Of a stretch of 64,000 nucleotides of DNA, positions 62,001 through 64,000 are shown one piece after another (the first letter of the stretch is position 1; each line of letters starts with the position of its first letter). The notes beneath the pieces are model-generated. The model saw only the letters and a program-made list of their open reading frames with translations. It ran no database searches and was not told where the DNA came from. Source of the DNA: Seriola aureovittata (lineage: Eukaryota > Chordata > Actinopteri > Carangiformes > Carangidae); NCBI RefSeq assembly GCF_021018895.1, contig NC_079382.1:22256501-22320500 (forward strand). The letters are read 5' to 3'. The position numbers and the translations under genes were made by a program.

Positions 62001-63990
62001 GTTATAGCTAGGATTTAGACGTGTTCGTGAAAACTTAATAAGTAGTTTAGGTTTGAATGTGTGACCAGCTGGTGCTGTAGGAAGATTACTGTCAAACGTT
62101 TCCTGAAGAATACTGTACGTATTCAGATTTACTGACTGTTTACTGACTGACTGGTTTGGACTGGTCCAGTCGTCTCTCTCTGTTGGTCTGCTGCTGAACT
62201 CTCTGACATGCAAACAACAAATGTTTGAGTGCGAGACAATGCAACTATAAAACTCCAATTATTCTTTTCATGCCATTGATGTTTGCATAATTTATTTTTT
62301 TTGTTGGATCTTTGTTTTTATTTGAAGTTTGTTTCTTATTACAACTGGATATACGACAGGACAACTCGCAGGCACAGAGGAGACTGTTTTTACAGAGCGC
62401 ATGGAAGCAGCAGAAATTGTATTAACAGAGGTGCTGTTAAACTGAGGTACATAGTCCTGGCAGAGCCACATCTCTCCATTCATGTAACTGCTCTCCATCA
62501 CAGCTTTTAAGTGTTTTAGGCAAATGTTTTAGCGTTAAAAGAGACTTCAGGAGAAAACTGACAGGAGAGAGATGGAGACAGACGAGGATCCTGGTCAGAT
62601 CCGGAGCAGAGAACAATGTGATTGCAGCTTTATCTGAGGCGGTAAGATGGTTGACATGGTCCTAAACCATCTGAGCTCTTTTGCTCAGTCTCTTGATATT
62701 GAACCAGGAGATCATGTCAGATCATTTTCTTACTTTTAGAAACAAAATCCTGACTCTTGAGGGCAGTTTTGAAAATGCTCTGTGTGTATTACCACATTAT
62801 GATAACATTCCTTACCTTTGGCAATAAGGAGATTTTCACAGAGCGCTGACATGAACTGGAACCACTGGTCGCCCGGAGGCCACGAAGTCTCCATGTGAAA
62901 ATCTGCCAGTAATGTAAAAGTAAATGCAGTTTATAGTTAATGGGCTAAAACATGCCCAAAAAAAAAAAAAACGACCGGTATGGTCCTTTAAGATTGAGAA
63001 CGAGAATACAGACCTTGTTTATACGAACTTTTGTGGCTCACAAAAGAACATAATGAATGCCAGAAAGTTTAGGCAACTTCCTTGATACATCTGGACACTC
63101 CTGATGTGGTAAACCCACCCATCTGGTGCACCCTGCAGGAGAAAACAAATGCTAAAGATTATTTGCAGCAGTTATTCAGACCTTTCTCTCTTTTTTTTTC
63201 TTGGAGGAATTCTTTTAAGTCTAAAAACACTTCTTAATAAGGATGTTTTTGGCTCATAGAGCACCGGAGAGTTTAGTCGCAGGAAAGGAAAAAAGAGACG
63301 CTGATTGACAACCCCCTCGACTGTGAGACATCTGGACTGTCCTGATGAGGGTGCACTCCACCCATCCGGTGCACCCCTGCTGGAGAAAGTAAACAGCGAG
63401 TTGTTCCAGACTGTGATGTGTCCCGTCTCTTTTCAGAGCCTCTGGGCGGAGTGAAGAATCTTCAGGTGACCGACCCCACCACCAACTCCCTGAGGGTCCG
63501 CTGGGAGCCGGCCGACGGCGACGTCCGGCAGTACCACATCGTCTACGTCCCCGCCACCGGAGGAACCGAGAGCATGGTGACTGTTATATTAATGGAACTT
63601 CTTCTTCTATCGAACAAGAAACGTATGAGTTTCCATTCCCGTTAAGAGCTACTAGCTGGATCACTGGTGTGTTGTAATAGTTGTTGGAAACGGTGGAGCT
63701 CTACGTCTCAGAGGAATCAGCCGTATCAGGCTGTAGAGACACAGTTCATGAGTTGTTGGTTTTAGTGTTTTATATGTTGTTCTACATTAAATGCAACAAT
63801 ATGAAGGTGCAGACTTTTTGTTTGTTGAGATTTACAAATGCTCGTCTTCGTCCGTCACAGACTCAGGTGTCCGGGATGTCGACGAACACGGTTCTGAGAG
63901 ACCTGCAGCCGGACACAGAGTACAAAGTGACGCTGGTGCCTATCTACTCCGACGTGGAGGGGAAGCGCGTGTCGGAGAACGGAAAGACGA
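2762..63990 (+). CDS. col12a1: Collagen alpha-1(XII) chain, internal part of gene (40 exons, partial at both ends)
   Basis: Secreted FACIT collagen that decorates collagen I fibrils; this window encodes most of its N-terminal NC3 arm. Exons were called from open frame, AG/GT boundaries, GC-rich coding composition and matching phases: 2762-2878, 5921-6064, 7973-8023, 8908-9171, 9457-9621, 11145-11318, 11833-12123, 12597-13199, 16276-16554, 16644-16919, 26494-26763, 28774-29043, 29957-30149, 30501-30625, 33154-33303, 33489-33608, 33804-33968, 34089-34235, 35455-35597, 40043-40172, 41860-42005, 43394-43523, 44527-44663, 46292-46421, 47097-47236, 48885-49017, 51069-51208, 54600-54729, then twelve exons from 54832 to 63990. 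The sum is 6783 nt, or 2261 codons. Three VWA domains before the C-terminal part exclude collagens XIV and XX. Domain order and local wording match human COL12A1 (recalled, not searched). The signal peptide, the last VWA and the collagenous part are outside. Which teleost paralogue this is (col12a1a or col12a1b) cannot be told. Confidence 0.95.
3310..4745. repeat. Degenerate minisatellite, unit about 80-110 bp
   Basis: The phrases aactaacgttagcttgcat, cattaactgccaggtgtaac and gtacagttagttatctgaac recur in the same order many times, for example near 3477, 3565, 3673, 3840, 3931, 4145, 4224, 4549 and 4726. I estimate 13 to 16 copies with many substitutions and indels. The array lies in the intron that splits FN3-1. 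The 1175 bp from 4746 to 5920 hold a dispersed repeat fragment and otherwise nothing recognisable. Confidence 0.85.
5175..5320 (+). mobile_element. Fragment of a dispersed teleost repeat
   Basis: The segment contains cttccagcctttatgctaag followed by ctaacc and ends with gaaaagtattcctttaa. This is the 3' part of a repeat common in teleost introns as I remember it. A longer piece of what looks like the same family is at 11412-11645. No coding capacity is seen. Confidence 0.5.
6065..7972 (+). other. Intron after FN3-1
   Basis: A 1.9 kb AT-rich intron. It begins gtgagt and within 17 bases runs into (TG)n at 6082-6118. The remainder shows only short open frames without domains. A palindromic stretch near 7685-7722 (gtttctgacagattccctgg, then the reverse complement around ctgtcagaaac) could form a hairpin. 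Confidence 0.7.
6082..6118. repeat. (TG)n microsatellite next to a splice donor
   Basis: About 18 TG units starting 17 nt downstream of the FN3-1 second-exon donor. UG-rich tracts near donors are known targets of CELF and TDP-43 proteins; any effect here is inference. Confidence 0.95.
7973..8023 (+). CDS. col12a1: Linker exon between FN3-1 and VWA-1 (residues 88-104)
   Basis: A 51-nt phase 1-1 exon encoding [16 protein letters not shown] after the junction codon. It has a pyrimidine-rich acceptor (ttgtttttcag) and a strong donor (gtaagt). The peptide is polar and rich in Pro, Lys and Asp, and corresponds to the flexible Lys/Pro-rich linker before the first VWA domain of human COL12A1. Since 51 is divisible by three, skipping it would keep the frame. 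The exon is short, so the call rests on splice sites, phase and position rather than on a conserved domain. Confidence 0.75.
8024..8907 (+). other. Intron between linker exon and VWA-1
   Basis: An 884-bp intron with a short (TA)n followed by a T run at about 8784-8810 and a pyrimidine-rich approach to the VWA-1 acceptor. Otherwise no recognisable element. Confidence 0.7.
8908..11318 (+). CDS. col12a1: Exons for VWA-1 (residues 105-305)
   Basis: Three exons (8908-9171, 9457-9621, 11145-11318; 603 nt) encode the first von Willebrand factor A domain, a matrix ligand-binding module. The DxSxS part of the MIDAS is DGSWS, the threonine loop is [12 protein letters not shown], and the third loop is [10 protein letters not shown], so all metal-coordinating positions are kept. 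The third loop differs from TDGKSQDE in VWA-3 and human VWA-1. Cysteines near each end (KCSV at the start, QVCAGV at the end) are the usual closing disulfide pair. It ends with LVSGEE, as in human. Both internal junctions fall directly after a glycine-forming G (phase 1). Confidence 0.95.
9622..11144 (+). other. Intron inside VWA-1
   Basis: A 1.5 kb AT-rich intron between the second and third VWA-1 exons. Open frames at 9791-10099 and 10576-10833 have no recognisable domain and no good splice context. Nothing else was seen. Confidence 0.7.
11412..11645 (+). mobile_element. Dispersed teleost repeat
   Basis: Begins near gggggaaacagttagcctga and includes aagctcactgattcacaagt, ttatacctcgtttgtttaat and ttaggctaagctaacagtct. 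These phrases match, from memory, a non-coding element found in many copies in percomorph fish genomes. It lies in the intron between VWA-1 and FN3-2 (11319-11832). Confidence 0.6.
11833..12123 (+). CDS. col12a1: Exon for FN3-2 (residues 306-402)
   Basis: A single 291-nt exon, phase 1-1, encodes the FN3 domain between VWA-1 and VWA-2. It carries [17 protein letters not shown], the tryptophan of [19 protein letters not shown], the [12 protein letters not shown] stretch and MEKTQPVKV. Human FN3-2 has very similar text, including the EKTQP end. The acceptor is tttttttgcag and the donor gtgagt. Unlike the FN3 domains after VWA-3, this one has no internal intron. Confidence 0.95.
12124..12596 (+). 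other. Intron between FN3-2 and VWA-2
   Basis: A 473-bp AT-rich intron with no recognisable element; the acceptor has a pyrimidine-rich tract ending cttcatctag. Confidence 0.75.
12597..13199 (+). CDS. col12a1: Single exon for VWA-2 (residues 403-603)
   Basis: The whole second VWA domain lies in one 603-nt exon, phase 1-1, the same length as the three-exon VWA-1. The MIDAS is intact: [18 protein letters not shown] and TDGKSSDAF. The flanking cysteines are ECSLGV and [10 protein letters not shown]. It is the most strongly conserved segment in the window by eye; stretches such as [16 protein letters not shown] and [11 protein letters not shown] equal the human wording. A long open frame on the opposite strand here (12593-13174) is a shadow of this GC-rich exon. 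Confidence 0.97.
13200..16275 (+). other. Intron between VWA-2 and FN3-3
   Basis: A 3.1 kb AT-rich intron starting with gtaagt and ending cctttctgcag. It contains only short open frames without domains and no clear repeat. Confidence 0.7.
16276..16554 (+). CDS. col12a1: Exon for FN3-3 (residues 604-696)
   Basis: One 279-nt exon, phase 1-1, follows VWA-2 after a 3.1 kb intron. It encodes [31 protein letters not shown], and ends [10 protein letters not shown]. Human FN3-3 has the same LSFSEV start and a GEETTEE end, so the assignment is positional and by sequence. It is more diverged than its neighbours: the region after the tryptophan (EIDANN) lacks the usual APG turn. It is separated from the next exon by only 89 bp. 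Confidence 0.92.
16644..16919 (+). CDS. col12a1: Exon for FN3-4 (residues 697-788)
   Basis: One 276-nt exon, phase 1-1. It encodes [34 protein letters not shown] and [13 protein letters not shown], matching human FN3-4 (ETTDSF, RYRIIYRP, PEYFSGPGTP). The upstream intron (16555-16643) is 89 bp, among the shortest in the gene, while the downstream intron is the longest at 9.6 kb. The next recognisable domain matches human FN3-6, so an equivalent of FN3-5 is not seen. Confidence 0.94.
16976..17023. repeat. (CA)n microsatellite
   Basis: 24 uninterrupted CA units, 57 bp after the FN3-4 exon. Confidence 0.97.
18466..18496. repeat. A-rich (AAAAG)n repeat
   Basis: A run of A followed by about five GAAAA units. 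Confidence 0.9.
20556..20605. repeat. (CA)n microsatellite
   Basis: 25 CA units. They account for the Val/Cys-repeat peptides predicted on the minus strand. Confidence 0.97.
20690..21000. repeat. CT-rich polypyrimidine tract
   Basis: About 300 bp dominated by C and T on the plus strand, with recurring tctgtctctgtc, ctctctttcc and tttgtgtctctgtctcc phrases. Open frames here encode only Ser/Leu/Phe/Cys-rich low-complexity peptides. Confidence 0.8.
23293..23328. repeat. (GATA)n microsatellite
   Basis: Nine tandem ATAG units. Confidence 0.97.
25385..25500 (+). mobile_element. Possible dispersed repeat fragment
   Basis: Contains tttgacagggacattgctca, gtaaatgagccgaactgcca and aaggcagattttatctgatg. 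The order resembles a non-coding fish repeat I remember (GACAGGGACA, then AATGTGCC-type, then a GGC-ATTT-ATCTG phrase), but it is diverged. Confidence 0.35.
26021..26067. repeat. (TA)n microsatellite
   Basis: About 20 AT units ending in a short TG run. Confidence 0.97.
26494..26763 (+). CDS. col12a1: Exon for FN3 domain matching human FN3-6 (residues 789-878)
   Basis: A 270-nt exon, phase 1-1, encodes [36 protein letters not shown] and ends with GQETTD. The combination NLVT-DVTDTS followed by a VRWKSLF strand is specific to human FN3-6 (DLVTKDITDTS, VSWKSLY). That is why I number it 6 although it directly follows FN3-4. The junction codon GAC forms cleanly with the G left by the FN3-4 exon. 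Confidence 0.93.
26764..28773 (+). other. Intron between FN3-6 and FN3-7
   Basis: A 2.0 kb intron; a G run occurs near 27697-27715. No domain-bearing frame or clear mobile element seen. The 913-bp intron 29044-29956 and the 351-bp intron 30150-30500 that follow are likewise empty, apart from T- and A-rich stretches. Confidence 0.7.
28774..29043 (+). CDS. col12a1: Exon for FN3-7 (residues 879-968)
   Basis: A 270-nt exon, phase 1-1, with [32 protein letters not shown], the strand [18 protein letters not shown] and the end [14 protein letters not shown]. Human FN3-7 shares KRLQP-TTYDI and the MGEGKLRQGSGTT end. The donor is gtacgt. Typical FN3 core residues are all present. Confidence 0.94.
29957..30625 (+). 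CDS. col12a1: Exons for FN3-8 and the linker to VWA-3 (residues 969-1074)
   Basis: Two exons, 29957-30149 (193 nt) and 30501-30625 (125 nt), split the domain in phase 2 between EELK and AGTKY. Human wording is nearly identical in [21 protein letters not shown] and [13 protein letters not shown]. After the FN3 fold comes a short Pro/Thr-rich tail ([12 protein letters not shown]) leading to VWA-3. This is the only phase-2 intron in the window. The exon pair ends the block that is expected to be skipped in the short XIIB isoform. Confidence 0.93.
30626..33153 (+). other. Intron between FN3-8 and VWA-3
   Basis: A 2.5 kb intron at the boundary of the long-form-specific block. It contains a run of 12 A just after the donor (30628-30640) and (GA)n at 32803-32829. 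The acceptor is preceded by a strong CT-rich tract (about 33105-33150). In the short isoform this acceptor would be joined directly to the signal-peptide exon. Confidence 0.7.
32803..32829. repeat. (GA)n microsatellite
   Basis: About 13 GA units in the intron before VWA-3. Confidence 0.95.
33154..34235 (+). CDS. col12a1: Exons for VWA-3 (residues 1075-1268)
   Basis: Four exons (33154-33303, 33489-33608, 33804-33968, 34089-34235; 582 nt, all phase 1-1) encode the third VWA domain. MIDAS motifs are DGSWS, GGNTMTGMALNY and TDGKSQDE. Flanking cysteines occur in [10 protein letters not shown] and [10 protein letters not shown]. The text [10 protein letters not shown] and [15 protein letters not shown] matches human VWA-3. 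In the short splice form of collagen XII this is the first domain after the signal peptide. The first exon accepts phase 1 just as the FN3-1 exon does. Confidence 0.96.
34236..35454 (+). other. Intron between VWA-3 and FN3-9
   Basis: A 1.2 kb AT-rich intron with a gtagga donor and a ctcag acceptor that overlaps a second CAG. No element recognised. Confidence 0.7.
35455..40172 (+). CDS. col12a1: Exons for FN3-9 (residues 1269-1359)
   Basis: Exons 35455-35597 and 40043-40172 with a 4.4 kb intron between them. Motifs are [39 protein letters not shown], then [23 protein letters not shown]. Human FN3-9 has THRSFRVSW and the [12 protein letters not shown] end; here the end is LKGTETT. It is the first domain with the phase-0 internal split used by all later FN3 domains here. 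The acceptor reads ctcagcag, so a start at 35458 instead of 35455 would drop one alanine codon. Confidence 0.93.
36005..36340 (+). mobile_element. Dispersed repeat, copy 1
   Basis: Contains ctattaaaaacacatcagtg, gctccttcatcaccatcttt and ttctgactcag, and ends near agacttatcctttaaaac. A shorter second copy lies at 53255-53375, so repetition is visible within the window. It is non-coding; class unknown, perhaps a SINE or MITE-like element. Confidence 0.65.
39310..39405 (+). mobile_element. Dispersed teleost repeat fragment
   Basis: Contains gtcaatctttatttgtacag, ttttctcaaggcactttcca and atagagcaggtctagacc. This sequence type (a Tttattt-Tacagc start, ctcaaggcacttt, then agcaggtctagacc) is very common in fish genomes as I recall it. 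No coding capacity. Confidence 0.6.
40173..41859 (+). other. Intron between FN3-9 and FN3-10
   Basis: A 1.7 kb AT-rich intron with no recognised element or domain-bearing frame. Confidence 0.7.
41860..43523 (+). CDS. col12a1: Exons for FN3-10 (residues 1360-1451)
   Basis: Exons 41860-42005 (146 nt) and 43394-43523 (130 nt). Motifs are [36 protein letters not shown], then [22 protein letters not shown]. Human FN3-10 shares the NIYDV start and GGATGYILSYKP. A possible N-glycosylation site (NATE) lies in the first exon. The first exon is 6 nt longer than the 140-nt norm, and the extra codons fall in the ATEPQLEKE turn. The intron contains a Tc1-like transposon relic. Confidence 0.93.
42006..43393 (+). 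other. Intron inside FN3-10
   Basis: A 1.4 kb intron containing a GGGCC pentamer repeat near 42485-42509, a short sequence at 42834-42857 that recurs inverted at 62965-62991, the Tc1-like relic (42880-43162) and a long CT-rich approach to the acceptor (about 43300-43393). Confidence 0.75.
42880..43162 (-). mobile_element. Relic of a Tc1/mariner-like DNA transposon
   Basis: The plus-strand end reads gtgtcccagtacttttggcc followed by atgtactgta, a typical terminal inverted repeat of fish Tc1-like elements. Inside, gaggtcagggctctctgccg and ttggatgatgaggcc match the antisense of a Tc1-like transposase. The minus-strand frame at 42921-43112 contains [11 protein letters not shown], a decayed form of the WPAQSPDLNPIE motif of DDE transposases. 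Only about 280 bp remain, with most of the gene and the other end missing, so it is inactive. Confidence 0.75.
43524..44526 (+). other. Intron between FN3-10 and FN3-11
   Basis: A 1.0 kb AT-rich intron, nothing recognised beyond the splice sites. Confidence 0.7.
44527..46421 (+). CDS. col12a1: Exons for FN3-11 (residues 1452-1540)
   Basis: Exons 44527-44663 (137 nt) and 46292-46421 (130 nt). Motifs are [36 protein letters not shown], then [21 protein letters not shown]. Human FN3-11 has DVTHSTMNVFW and GKVRKYIVRYK. The donor after the second exon reads G|gtctga, weaker than the gtgagt or gtaagt sites elsewhere, but frame and homology leave no better choice. Confidence 0.92.
44664..46291 (+). 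other. Intron inside FN3-11
   Basis: A 1.6 kb intron with a G run at about 45159-45171 and a (TG)/(TA)n tract at 45911-45959. The frame at 45151-45591 begins in the G run and has no domain. Confidence 0.7.
45911..45959. repeat. Compound (TG)n/(TATG)n/(TA)n microsatellite
   Basis: A short TG part and GTAT units, followed by about 15 TA units. Confidence 0.95.
46681..46712. repeat. (CA)n microsatellite
   Basis: About 16 CA units. Confidence 0.95.
46955..47000. repeat. (CA)n microsatellite
   Basis: 23 CA units preceded by interrupted CA-rich sequence from about 46900. Confidence 0.95.
47097..49017 (+). CDS. col12a1: Exons for FN3-12 (residues 1541-1631)
   Basis: Exons 47097-47236 (140 nt) and 48885-49017 (133 nt). 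Motifs are [17 protein letters not shown], the [17 protein letters not shown] stretch, [20 protein letters not shown] and GSERT. Human FN3-12 has TWDHGASDVSLYRITW and [18 protein letters not shown], so orthology is clear. The donor is followed within about 20 bp by a C-rich run. Confidence 0.95.
47237..48884 (+). other. Intron inside FN3-12
   Basis: A 1.6 kb AT-rich intron with a short tandem agctagctagctagctt motif near 48651. No other element seen. Confidence 0.7.
49036..49070. repeat. C-rich (CCCCCA)n run near a splice donor
   Basis: Seven or so runs of C separated by single A, 19 bp after the FN3-12 donor. The complementary strand has several G runs that could form a quadruplex. Confidence 0.9.
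50202..50262. repeat. Tandem repeat of unit tgtcatca (8 bp)
   Basis: Degenerate units from 50202, then four clean units from about 50231 to 50260. Confidence 0.85.
50460..50820. repeat. Degenerate AT-rich tandem repeat
   Basis: Phrases such as ccctaattttatttcttata, taatctcaaaat and accataaaaat recur in similar order at least five times across about 360 bp, with C runs between them. Confidence 0.6.
51069..54729 (+). CDS. col12a1: Exons for FN3-13 (residues 1632-1721)
   Basis: Exons 51069-51208 (140 nt) and 54600-54729 (130 nt). It starts with a run of five prolines ([14 protein letters not shown]), where the human domain has a longer ILTTQAPKSGP linker. The core is [21 protein letters not shown] and [19 protein letters not shown]. 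Human FN3-13 has YNATSNSLTVKWD and LQKLKPDTPYTITV. A potential N-glycosylation site is NATI. This is the last domain with a clear one-to-one human partner in the window. Confidence 0.92.
52364..52396. repeat. (TCA)n/(TCG)n trinucleotide repeat
   Basis: About six TCA units followed by four or five TCG units. Confidence 0.9.
53255..53375 (+). mobile_element. Dispersed repeat, copy 2
   Basis: Shares gttaaaaacacatcagtgag, gctccttcatcaccgtgaac and ttgactcagg with the copy at 36005-36340. Shorter and diverged. Confidence 0.6.
54832..55525 (+). CDS. col12a1: FN3-14-type module, copy 1 (residues 1722-1811)
   Basis: Exons 54832-54971 (140 nt) and 55396-55525 (130 nt), phases 1-0 and 0-1. Key stretches are [37 protein letters not shown] and [21 protein letters not shown]. 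The KPL start, V-NL-V-PT pattern and the SENGKT end match human FN3-14 (KPLNTVRNL, TEGDGG). This copy follows FN3-13 directly after a 102-bp intron and is the best positional counterpart of human FN3-14. Confidence 0.93.
54972..55395 (+). other. Intron inside FN3-14 copy 1
   Basis: A 424-bp intron, donor gtagga, with no element recognised. The short introns 54730-54831, 55526-55629, 55770-55888, 56019-56118 and 61034-61185 (100-152 bp) in this array also hold only splice signals. Confidence 0.75.
55630..56018 (+). CDS. col12a1: FN3-14-type module, copy 2 (residues 1812-1901)
   Basis: Exons 55630-55769 (140 nt) and 55889-56018 (130 nt), separated by only 119 bp; the intron before it is 104 bp. 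It contains [35 protein letters not shown] and [27 protein letters not shown] repeats copy 1 almost exactly. By simple order it would be human FN3-15, but its PLGGV start and SENGKT end resemble FN3-14. Confidence 0.93.
56119..57799 (+). CDS. col12a1: FN3-14-type module, copy 3 (residues 1902-1991)
   Basis: Exons 56119-56258 (140 nt) and 57670-57799 (130 nt), phases as in the other copies. It contains [35 protein letters not shown] and [21 protein letters not shown], ending SDSGKT. The acceptor follows copy 2 by 100 bp. The end [14 protein letters not shown] is the closest of the six to the human FN3-14 end (TEGDGG, SDTGRT). Confidence 0.93.
56259..57669 (+). other. Intron inside FN3-14 copy 3
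   Basis: A 1.4 kb AT-rich intron. The stretch 56330-56470 has recurring agtta and gagt motifs but no clear unit. The 563-bp intron 57800-58362 after copy 3 is also without recognisable elements. Confidence 0.7.
58363..60539 (+). CDS. col12a1: FN3-14-type module, copy 4 (residues 1992-2081)
   Basis: Exons 58363-58502 (140 nt) and 60410-60539 (130 nt). It contains [36 protein letters not shown] and [21 protein letters not shown]. The GG of other copies is GF here. Its first exon is most like copies 1 and 6 (WEPAEG or WEPADG). The 1.9 kb intron inside it holds a dispersed repeat candidate. The second acceptor has a (CCT)n pyrimidine tract. Confidence 0.93.
58905..59355 (+). mobile_element. Possible dispersed teleost repeat
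   Basis: Starts taaaggtcccatattttaca and includes ggtgggcggggcttggtgac, gttgtgacatcacaaagttc and ttacactggaggagcttt. These phrases resemble a multi-copy non-autonomous element of fish genomes that I remember, but I cannot see clean terminal repeats. It lies in the 1.9 kb intron inside FN3-14 copy 4 (58503-60409). Confidence 0.5.
59712..59919. repeat. Local imperfect duplication in intron of copy 4
   Basis: Segments 59712-59752 and 59881-59919 share a gtg-gtg-gatg/gatag-ttccac/taac-tcatttccaaggcagttt pattern, with tttccaaggcagttt exact in both. Confidence 0.5.
60894..61315 (+). CDS. col12a1: FN3-14-type module, copy 5 (residues 2082-2171)
   Basis: Exons 60894-61033 (140 nt) and 61186-61315 (130 nt), separated by 152 bp. 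It contains [38 protein letters not shown] and [20 protein letters not shown]. The donor of the first exon is gtagaa, weaker than its counterparts. The PDVEG stretch is shared in form with copy 6 (SDVEG), suggesting these two are close relatives. Confidence 0.93.
61316..63436 (+). other. Intron between FN3-14 copies 5 and 6
   Basis: A 2.1 kb intron, much longer than the other between-module introns of the array (100-563 bp). It holds an A-rich tract followed by acgaccggtatggtccttta at 62965-62991 and a duplicated 65-bp segment near its 3' end. No coding exon was seen in it. Confidence 0.7.
63087..63393. repeat. Pair of direct repeats, about 65 bp each
   Basis: Segments 63087-63148 and 63328-63393 both read acatctggac, tcctgatg, a variable part, then ccacccatc-ggtgcaccc and ggagaaa. 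Start-to-start distance is 241 bp. They lie just before the exon of FN3-14 copy 6. Confidence 0.75.
63437..63990 (+). CDS. col12a1: FN3-14-type module, copy 6 (residues 2172-2261), last in the window
   Basis: Exons 63437-63576 (140 nt) and 63861-63990 (130 nt). It contains [38 protein letters not shown] and [21 protein letters not shown], ending SENGKT. The final donor (A|gtgagt) is complete nine bases before the window edge, so another exon accepting phase 1 must follow outside. Whether the next domain is a further copy or human FN3-15 or later cannot be seen. Confidence 0.93.
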
Positions 63991-64000
63991 GTGAGTTGGA

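Noticed and set aside
2762..63990. Collagen XIV or XX instead of XII
   Set aside because: Those chains have fewer VWA domains; three VWA domains separated by one and then several FN3 domains, with matching local wording, fit only collagen XII.

Overview
The window is vertebrate, almost certainly teleost, genomic DNA. Short GC-rich exons sit between AT-rich introns. There are many (CA)n, (TA)n and (GATA)n microsatellites, several dispersed repeats of types I recognise from percomorph fish, and a Tc1-like transposon relic. All convincing coding sequence belongs to one plus-strand gene running through the window and off both ends: the alpha-1 chain of type XII collagen (col12a1), a FACIT collagen of the extracellular matrix. 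I located 40 internal exons between 2762 and 63990. Together they encode 2261 residues in one uninterrupted frame (6783 nt, junction phases all compatible). The signal-peptide exon lies upstream of, or unrecognised in, the first 2.7 kb. The C-terminal FN3 repeats, last VWA, thrombospondin-N-like domain and collagen triple helix lie beyond 64000.

Layout: FN3-1 (2762-6064), linker exon (7973-8023), VWA-1 (8908-11318), FN3-2 (11833-12123), VWA-2 as one exon (12597-13199), FN3-3 and FN3-4 (16276-16919), a 9.6 kb intron, FN3-6, FN3-7 and FN3-8 (26494-30625), VWA-3 (33154-34235), FN3-9 to FN3-13 (35455-54729), then six near-identical FN3 modules in tandem (54832-63990). Domain numbers follow human COL12A1, which I compared from memory. 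All three VWA domains keep the metal-ion-dependent adhesion site (MIDAS). In the protein, the FN3/VWA region forms the large N-terminal NC3 arm that projects from collagen I fibrils and binds matrix partners.

The main unusual feature is domain copy number. The module matching human FN3-14 is present six times, each copy made of a 140-nt and a 130-nt exon with identical phases, and the series is still running at the window edge. A counterpart of human FN3-5 was not found; its expected place is the 9.6 kb intron. The block 2762-30625 begins and ends in the same phase as the VWA-3 exon. This matches the known long (XIIA) and short (XIIB) splice forms of collagen XII.

The rest is intron. It holds simple repeats, an approximately 1.4 kb degenerate minisatellite (3310-4745), dispersed repeats and the Tc1 relic (42880-43162). 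I saw no RNA gene, CRISPR array, second protein gene or promoter that I can support.
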